Assembly: GCA_021325275.1 (NCBI GenBank)
Contig: JAJPHL010000054.1
Coordinates: forward strand, 62,001-126,000
DNA: 64,000 nt
Source: Terriglobia bacterium
GTDB taxonomy: Bacteria; Acidobacteriota; Terriglobia; JAJPHL01
Direction of reading: 5' to 3'
The notes below the pieces were generated by a model, which searched no databases, had not been told where the DNA came from, and saw only the letters and a list, made by a program, of their open reading frames with translations. The position numbers were made by a program, and so were the translations under genes. Of the stretch, positions 60,033 through 64,000 are shown piece after piece (the stretch's first letter is position 1; the number at the start of each line of letters is the position of its first letter).

Positions 60033-61216
60033 TGATAGCTGTTCGCGAACTGGAGGAACAATCCGCCCTCGGCAACTACCTTCTCGCCTTCCTTCAATCC
60101 GCTGAGAATCTGGATGCGATCGCCCGCCTGATCGCCCACCGTCACGGATCGCTGCGCGAACTTGCCCGGCTCCACTTCCACGTAGACGATCGGCGAATTC
60201 TGCGCGTCGCGCAGTACGGCGCTGACGGGCAGCGCCAGCACGCTCTTCTTCACGCCGGTGTGGACCACGGCATTCACGAACATGTCTTTCTTCAATAGAC
60301 CCTCGGGATTTTGCGTGACGATCCGCACCGGAGTGGTGCGTGTGGTGGGGTCGACGAACGCGCCGATGAACGACACCGCGCCGTGAAATTTGCGATCAAA
60401 CGCGGGATTCGTTTCGTCCACTTGATCGCCGGAGCGAACGCTCGGCAGATCGTGGTCGAAAATGTGTCCCTGCACCCAAACGTGCGAAACGTCGCTGAGC
60501 ATGAAGCAAACCGTTTGTCCCGCTTGAATCACCATGCCCGGCGAGATCAGTTTTTGCACCACCACGCCCGCGATCGGCGCGCGTACGGCGAGTTCCGGGT
60601 TGATCACTTTGCCTTGTTGCTCGGCCGCCTCGATTTCTTCGCGCGTGTGTCCCAGGACTTTCAACGTTTGCAGGCTCGTCTGCACGTCGGTCATGGCGTC
60701 GTTGTAGTCGGCCACGCTCGACTCGTAATCTTTTTCGGCGATCGCGCCGTGATCGAGCAGGGTTTTCTGGCGATCGACGATGCGTTTGTTGAAATCTTCG
60801 CGATTGCGCGCCTTGCGATAGGCGGAAATCGCGTTGGCCACGTCGGGACTCGAGACGTAGAGCAGGGGATCGTTCGCTTTCACCACAGCGCCGGTGTCCA
60901 CCAGGATGCGCGAGATCGGCCCGTTCACCTGCGTGATCGCTTGTGTGGTGTGATCGGCGTCCCAATCGACGGTGCCGGTGGTGGTCACCGCGACGGCCCA
61001 GTCGACGTGCTCGACGGGCGCGATCTTCAAGTGGCTCATCTGATTCTCGGGCACGGCGAACAAGCTGGGCGTGGACTTGTCGTTCTTGTCGTTGCCCGCG
61101 GGGTACGCGCCTTTGCTGTCGGCCGCTTGCGCCGACACCGAGCGCTCCAGCGATTTCGAGCAGGCAAGTTGCAAAATAGTCAGGCCCAATAAAAGGGCCG
61201 CCAAAATATACTTCAC
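60029..61216 (-). CDS. RND periplasmic adaptor, CzcB/CusB-like lipoprotein
   Basis: A 395-residue membrane-fusion protein. A lipoprotein signal ends at the lipobox LQLAC. The hairpin/barrel-sandwich region contains GTVDWDADHTTQAITQVNGPISRILVDTGAVVKANDPLLYVSSPD, followed by a coiled coil and beta-barrel (HVWVQGHIFDHDLPSVRSG, PVRIVTQNPEGLLKKDMFVNA). It links the CzcA-like pump to the outer membrane. GTG 61216 is preferred because GAGGAG lies about 9 bases upstream. No CzcC/TolC gene is beside it. Confidence 0.94.
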   Translation of the reverse strand: MKYILAALLLGLTILQLACSKSLERSVSAQAADSKGAYPAGNDKNDKSTPSLFAVPENQMSHLKIAPVEHVDWAVAVTTTGTVDWDADHTTQAITQVNGPISRILVDTGAVVKANDPLLYVSSPDVANAISAYRKARNREDFNKRIVDRQKTLLDHGAIAEKDYESSVADYNDAMTDVQTSLQTLKVLGHTREEIEAAEQQGKVINPELAVRAPIAGVVVQKLISPGMVIQAGQTVCFMLSDVSHVWVQGHIFDHDLPSVRSGDQVDETNPAFDRKFHGAVSFIGAFVDPTTRTTPVRIVTQNPEGLLKKDMFVNAVVHTGVKKSVLALPVSAVLRDAQNSPIVYVEVEPGKFAQRSVTVGDQAGDRIQILSGLKEGEKVVAEGGLFLQFANSYQ

Positions 61217-61277
61217 GGTCTTTCTCCTCTCTGGGAGAGACAAAAATGCAATCAAGAAAAATGCGAGGGAGAGAAGG

Positions 61278-61541
61278 TCAGACCGGAGGCGCGCGCGGCG
61301 GGCAGGAAGGCGTAGCGGCTTCTTTCTCTTGCCGCGCGGCGGCGATCACAATGTGCTGCACCAGCACGGCGAGCGGCGCCACGTGCGTCACCAGCGCGGA
61401 ACCGACCAACGGCAGATGCAGCGCCTGGCACGCGGGACATCCGTCGTCGGGTCCTTGACAGTGGCACGGAGCCAGCATCGTGGACGCCAAACTGATCGCC
61501 AGGAGCGCGATCACGCGAATATAGGTTGAGTGCCGCAACAT
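61278..61541 (-). CDS. Small exported Cys/His-containing protein
   Basis: An 87-residue protein with a hydrophobic N-terminal segment (RVIALLAISLASTMLA) and a cluster CHCQGPDDGCPACQALHLP, then a second hydrophobic region and a Pro-rich tail. It is reminiscent of small periplasmic proteins that accompany metal efflux genes, such as DUF2946-like ones, but I cannot name a family. ATG 61541 (MLRHSTYIRV) has AGAGG upstream. It is the first gene of the minus-strand run and is divergent from the RcnR-like regulator. Confidence 0.72.
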   Translation of the reverse strand: MLRHSTYIRVIALLAISLASTMLAPCHCQGPDDGCPACQALHLPLVGSALVTHVAPLAVLVQHIVIAAARQEKEAATPSCPPRAPPV

Positions 61542-61586
61542 AACCTCTTTCAAATCTATACGATCTAGCGAAAACATTCAGAGGTC

Positions 61587-61615
61587 TTGACGTGCATGCT
61601 ATACTCCCCTATAGT
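61587..61615 (+). promoter_or_regulatory. Putative promoter overlapping the regulator operator
   Basis: TTGACG (61587-61592), 17-base spacer, TATAGT (61610-61615). The predicted start would fall just after the ATG at 61616, so a second -10 (TATACT, 61600-61605) with a weak -35 may be used instead. Either way the operator covers the promoter. Confidence 0.45.
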
Positions 61616-61617
61616 AT
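61601..61617. promoter_or_regulatory. Putative RcnR/CsoR-family operator
   Basis: ATACTCCCCTATAGTAT: inverted ends ATACT/AGTAT around a four-C tract, the layout of RcnR and FrmR sites (TACT, G/C tract, AGTA). It overlaps the start codon region of the regulator gene and the promoter. It lies in the 74-base divergent gap shared with the Cys-rich protein and CzcB-CzcA genes. Confidence 0.7.
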
Positions 61618-61882
61618 GAGCCACATTCGAAGAGATGGCGGAAAGAGACTACTGGCGCGCGTGCGCCGGATTCGCGGGCAAATCGAAGGAGTCGAGCGGG
61701 CGATTCAGGAAACCGACGATTGCTACGCCGTGTTGCAGCAGACGGCCGCGGTGCGCGGCGCGCTGAACGGCCTGATGGTGGAGTTGATCCAGGAACACAT
61801 CCAGCATCACGTCCTGGAGGGCGATTCCGAACATGCCGGCGCGGATGAACTGATGGAAATTGTGCGCAGTTATTTGCGCTGA
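61616..61882 (+). CDS. Metal-sensing repressor of the RcnR/FrmR (DUF156, CsoR) family
   Basis: An 88-residue all-helical repressor (RLLARVRRIRGQIEGVERAIQ, CYAVLQQTAAVRGALNGLMVELI). The positions of His3, Cys36, His61 and His65 match the H3-C35-H60-H64 ligands of the nickel/cobalt sensor RcnR, while the overall sequence also resembles FrmR. It probably binds the palindrome at its own start and releases it on metal binding, controlling itself, the P1B ATPase 10 bases downstream and perhaps the divergent efflux genes. ATG 61616 is needed to keep His3. Confidence 0.9.
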   Translation: MSHIRRDGGKRLLARVRRIRGQIEGVERAIQETDDCYAVLQQTAAVRGALNGLMVELIQEHIQHHVLEGDSEHAGADELMEIVRSYLR

Positions 61883-61892
61883 AGGCGGACTC

Positions 61893-63833
61893 ATGGCAGA
61901 CGAGCACGAACACTCGGGGGCCGAGCACAGCGATGCCCACGGCGATCACGGCCATATCGAAACGATGGACATGGTCCGCGTTGGCGTCACGGCGCTGATC
62001 GCGGCTGCGGTGTGGTTCCGAGTGTGGGAGCCGTTTCCGCGTGTCAGCGTGCTGGGCATCGCGGGTGTGTTCTTCGGCGGTTGGCCGATTTTCAAGGAAT
62101 CCATCGAGAACCTCCGCGAGCGGCGCATGACCATGGAACTTTCCATGACCATCGCGTTGATCTCGGCGCTCGGCATCGGCGAATTCTTCACGGCGTTGAT
62201 CATCGCGCTGTTCGTGTTGGTGGCCGAGATCCTCGAAGGCCTCACCGTGAGCCGCGGGCGGCGTGCCATCGGCGGATTGCTCGACTTGTTGCCGCGTACG
62301 GCGTGGCTCGTGAAGGCTGGATCGTCTGTCGAAACACCGATCGCAGAAATTCGCCCCGGCGACTTGATCCTGATCAAGCCCGGCGCGCGTGTGCCCGTCG
62401 ACGGCGTGGTGCGGTCGGGATCGTCGACGGTGGAGGAAGCCGCGATCACCGGCGAACCCATTCCGCGCGACAAATGGCCGGGCCACCGTGTCTTCGCCGG
62501 CACTCTGAACCAAGCGGGCGCGCTGACGGTCGCGGTGGAAGAACTCGGCCGCGACACTACCTTCGGCCGCATCATCGACGCGGTGGAGAAAGCCGACCGC
62601 ACGCGCGCGCCCGTACAGCGCCTGGCGGATCAGTTGGCCGGATATCTCGTCTACTTCGCGTTGGCCAGCGCGGCCATCACGCTGATGGTCACGCACAACT
62701 GGCGGTCCACCATCTCGGTGGTGATTGTCGCGGGCGCGTGCGGCATCGCGGCGGGAACTCCGCTGGCGATTTTGGGCGCGATTGGCCGCGCGGCGCGTCA
62801 AGGCGCGGTGATCAAAGGCGGGATTTATCTGGAAATGTTGAGCAAGATCGACACCGTGCTTCTCGATAAAACCGGCACGCTGACCTTGGGGAAACCGGCG
62901 GTGGTTGCCATCGAGCCCGACGAAGGAGTGACGGAACGCGAACTGTTGGAGGAGGCGGCGTCGGCGGAACGCAATTCCGAACATCCTTTGGCGCAAGCGA
63001 TTCTCGCCGCCGCGCGCGACCGCCAGATTGCGCCCGTTGAAATCACTTCGTTCGAATACACGCCGGGTAAGGGCGTGCGCGCCGTCGTCAACGGGCGCAT
63101 GATTGTCGCCGGCAATTTGCTCCACCTGAAGGAGTCCGGGATCGCGGACACCGGCCCGCGCGATTTCGGCGCCAGCGTTAAACGTACTGACGCGCTCGAT
63201 TCCGGCGCCAGCATCAAACGTACTGACGTGCTCGATTCGGGCCGCGGAACGCGCGTGTTGATCGCACGCGATCGCCGGTTTCTCGGCGCCATCCGGATCG
63301 GCGATCAGGTGCGGGAGGAGGCGCGCGACGCGGTCGCGGAGCTACAGGCAATGGGCTTGCACGTGGCGCTTCTCACCGGGGACACGCAAGACTCAGCGAA
63401 CGATGTGGCGCGCGCCATCGGCGTGACCGACGTGGCGAGCAGCTTGCTTCCCGAGCAGAAACTTGCGCGCGTGGATCAAGCGATGCAGGCGGGCGCGACC
63501 GTGGCGATGGTCGGCGACGGAATCAACGACGCGCCCGCGCTGGCGCGCGCTCACGTCGGCGTGGCCATGGGCAGCGGCACGGAAGTGGCTCACGCCAGCG
63601 CCAACGTGCTGCTGATCGGCAACGATCTGCGGCGTTTCGTGGAAGCCGTCAAGACCGCGCGCTGGTGTCGCCGCGTGATTTTCCAGAATCTCTATGGAAC
63701 GCTCGCGGTTGACGCCGTGGGTATCGCGCTCGCCGCGATGGGCTTGTTGAATCCACTGCTCGCGGCGTTTATTCACGTGACTTCGGAACTGGCCTTCATT
63801 CTCAACTCGACAAGACTGTTGCCGCGCGACTAG
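61893..63833 (+). CDS. P1B-type heavy-metal ATPase lacking the CPC motif
   Basis: A 646-residue P-type ATPase. A His-rich N-terminus (DEHEHSGAEHSDAHGDHGH, residues 3-21) replaces the HMA domain. The actuator motif TGEP (186-189), phosphorylation site DKTGT (Asp325), SEHPL of the N-domain and GDGINDAP are intact. The helix-6 metal motif is GACGIAAGTPLA (Cys283) where zinc/copper ATPases have CPC before the TPLA: no proline and only one Cys. The C-terminal helix has HVTSELAFILNST. The gene follows the metal sensor by 10 bases. The metal is uncertain; cobalt, nickel or zinc would fit. Confidence 0.92.
   Translation: MADEHEHSGAEHSDAHGDHGHIETMDMVRVGVTALIAAAVWFRVWEPFPRVSVLGIAGVFFGGWPIFKESIENLRERRMTMELSMTIALISALGIGEFFTALIIALFVLVAEILEGLTVSRGRRAIGGLLDLLPRTAWLVKAGSSVETPIAEIRPGDLILIKPGARVPVDGVVRSGSSTVEEAAITGEPIPRDKWPGHRVFAGTLNQAGALTVAVEELGRDTTFGRIIDAVEKADRTRAPVQRLADQLAGYLVYFALASAAITLMVTHNWRSTISVVIVAGACGIAAGTPLAILGAIGRAARQGAVIKGGIYLEMLSKIDTVLLDKTGTLTLGKPAVVAIEPDEGVTERELLEEAASAERNSEHPLAQAILAAARDRQIAPVEITSFEYTPGKGVRAVVNGRMIVAGNLLHLKESGIADTGPRDFGASVKRTDALDSGASIKRTDVLDSGRGTRVLIARDRRFLGAIRIGDQVREEARDAVAELQAMGLHVALLTGDTQDSANDVARAIGVTDVASSLLPEQKLARVDQAMQAGATVAMVGDGINDAPALARAHVGVAMGSGTEVAHASANVLLIGNDLRRFVEAVKTARWCRRVIFQNLYGTLAVDAVGIALAAMGLLNPLLAAFIHVTSELAFILNSTRLLPRD
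63162..63233. repeat. In-frame tandem 36-base repeat inside the P1B ATPase gene
   Basis: Two copies of a 36-base unit (63162-63197 and 63198-63233; GATTTCGGCGCCAGCGTTAA / GATTCCGGCGCCAGCATCAA, then ACGTACTGACG) encode DFGASVKRTDAL and DSGASIKRTDVL in the nucleotide-binding domain. A partial third start (GATTCGGG) follows. It looks like a recent insertion in a variable loop. Confidence 0.9.
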
Positions 63834-63846
63834 AATCGACACGATC

Positions 63847-64000
63847 ATGGCAAGACTCTCGTGGATCATCGGCGTGTGCCTCTGCGCGGCGAGCGCGTGC
63901 GCGCAGGCTGCTCGGGACGTCGACAAGGAACCCGTCGCGATCCTGGAGCTCGGTGCGCAGCCGAGCTGGAACGTCAAGGGCGGCTCGAGCTTCGGTCCTA
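63847..64000 (+). CDS. Exported hypothetical protein, N-terminal fragment
   Basis: An open frame from ATG 63847 to the window edge (51 codons). The translation begins MARLSWIIGVCLCAASACAQA, a clear signal peptide, then RDVDKEPVAILELGAQPSWN, which resembles the start of small outer-membrane beta-barrel proteins or TolC-neighbour porins. It follows the P1B ATPase by 13 bases and may be part of the same unit. The rest lies outside the window, so no function is given. Confidence 0.6.
   Translation, partial: MARLSWIIGVCLCAASACAQAARDVDKEPVAILELGAQPSWNVKGGSSFGP

Overview
The window is high-GC, densely packed bacterial chromosome. It most likely comes from an Acidobacteriota member of the Bryobacterales/Solibacter type. 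The evidence is a secreted protein ending in the Solibacter-type TIGR03437 domain (10189-14334), two tandem TIGR03435-type secreted proteins (21594-23316), an acidobacterial duplicated orphan FtsX/MacB-type permease (3231-5645), and PQQ/BNR-type exported proteins. Neighbouring genes very often overlap by ATGA. No rRNA, tRNA, CRISPR array, phage gene or transposase was found. These assignments come from reading translations and motifs; no database search was possible.

Layout. 1-8.2 kb: the end of polA, an M24 peptidase, small membrane proteins, the orphan permease, a lone BrnA/CopG-like antitoxin, an MFS transporter and pgl. 8.2-15.2 kb: a double-domain SGNH esterase, a very large BNR/BACON/TIGR03437 lipoprotein and an acidobacterial secreted protein. 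15.3-18.4 kb: an adenylate-forming enzyme next to an acyl-reductase-type aldehyde dehydrogenase (LuxE/LuxC- or EhpF/EhpG-like), separated by a long hairpin repeat. 18.5-25.7 kb: an ABC exporter with an acyltransferase-like membrane protein, the TIGR03435 pair, glutaredoxin, rhomboid, a four-helix-bundle (S23/IVP) gene bounded by inverted GGCAAAA repeats, and a PfkB kinase. 25.7-32.2 kb: recO-glyQ-glyS-ppdK, apparently one transcription unit ending in a good intrinsic terminator. 32.2-45.5 kb: Uma2 protein, cyclophilin, TPR protein, PhzF, alpha/beta hydrolase, DUF2062, uppS, a winged-helix regulator with its membrane partner behind a probable leaderless promoter, a SurA-YhaM-BlaI-pseudoprotease operon, a Cys-rich protein with a thioesterase, and an unknown secreted protein.

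45.7-64 kb is a metal-homeostasis island. On the plus strand is a compact cluster with three DUF3299 paralogues, a PQQ-type beta-propeller, a DinB-like secreted protein, a DUF2796/ZrgA-type protein and a MacB-type ABC ATPase plus permease. Facing it on the minus strand is a long run: a small Cys-rich exported protein, CzcB-like adaptor, CzcA-like HME-RND pump, TonB-dependent receptor, methyltransferase, Tat-exported sugar isomerase-like protein and a 10TM-type metal exporter with a Cys/His loop. Divergent from that run are an RcnR/FrmR-family sensor, its putative operator, and a P1B-type ATPase that lacks the usual CPC proline motif. The ABC/DUF3299/DUF2796 cluster is the best candidate for an under-described system.

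Five hairpin-forming CGCAGAG/CACAGAG repeat elements, three GGCAAAA arrays, a TGGCGCCACGG repeat and two in-frame tandem insertions in transporters give the window a notable repeat landscape.
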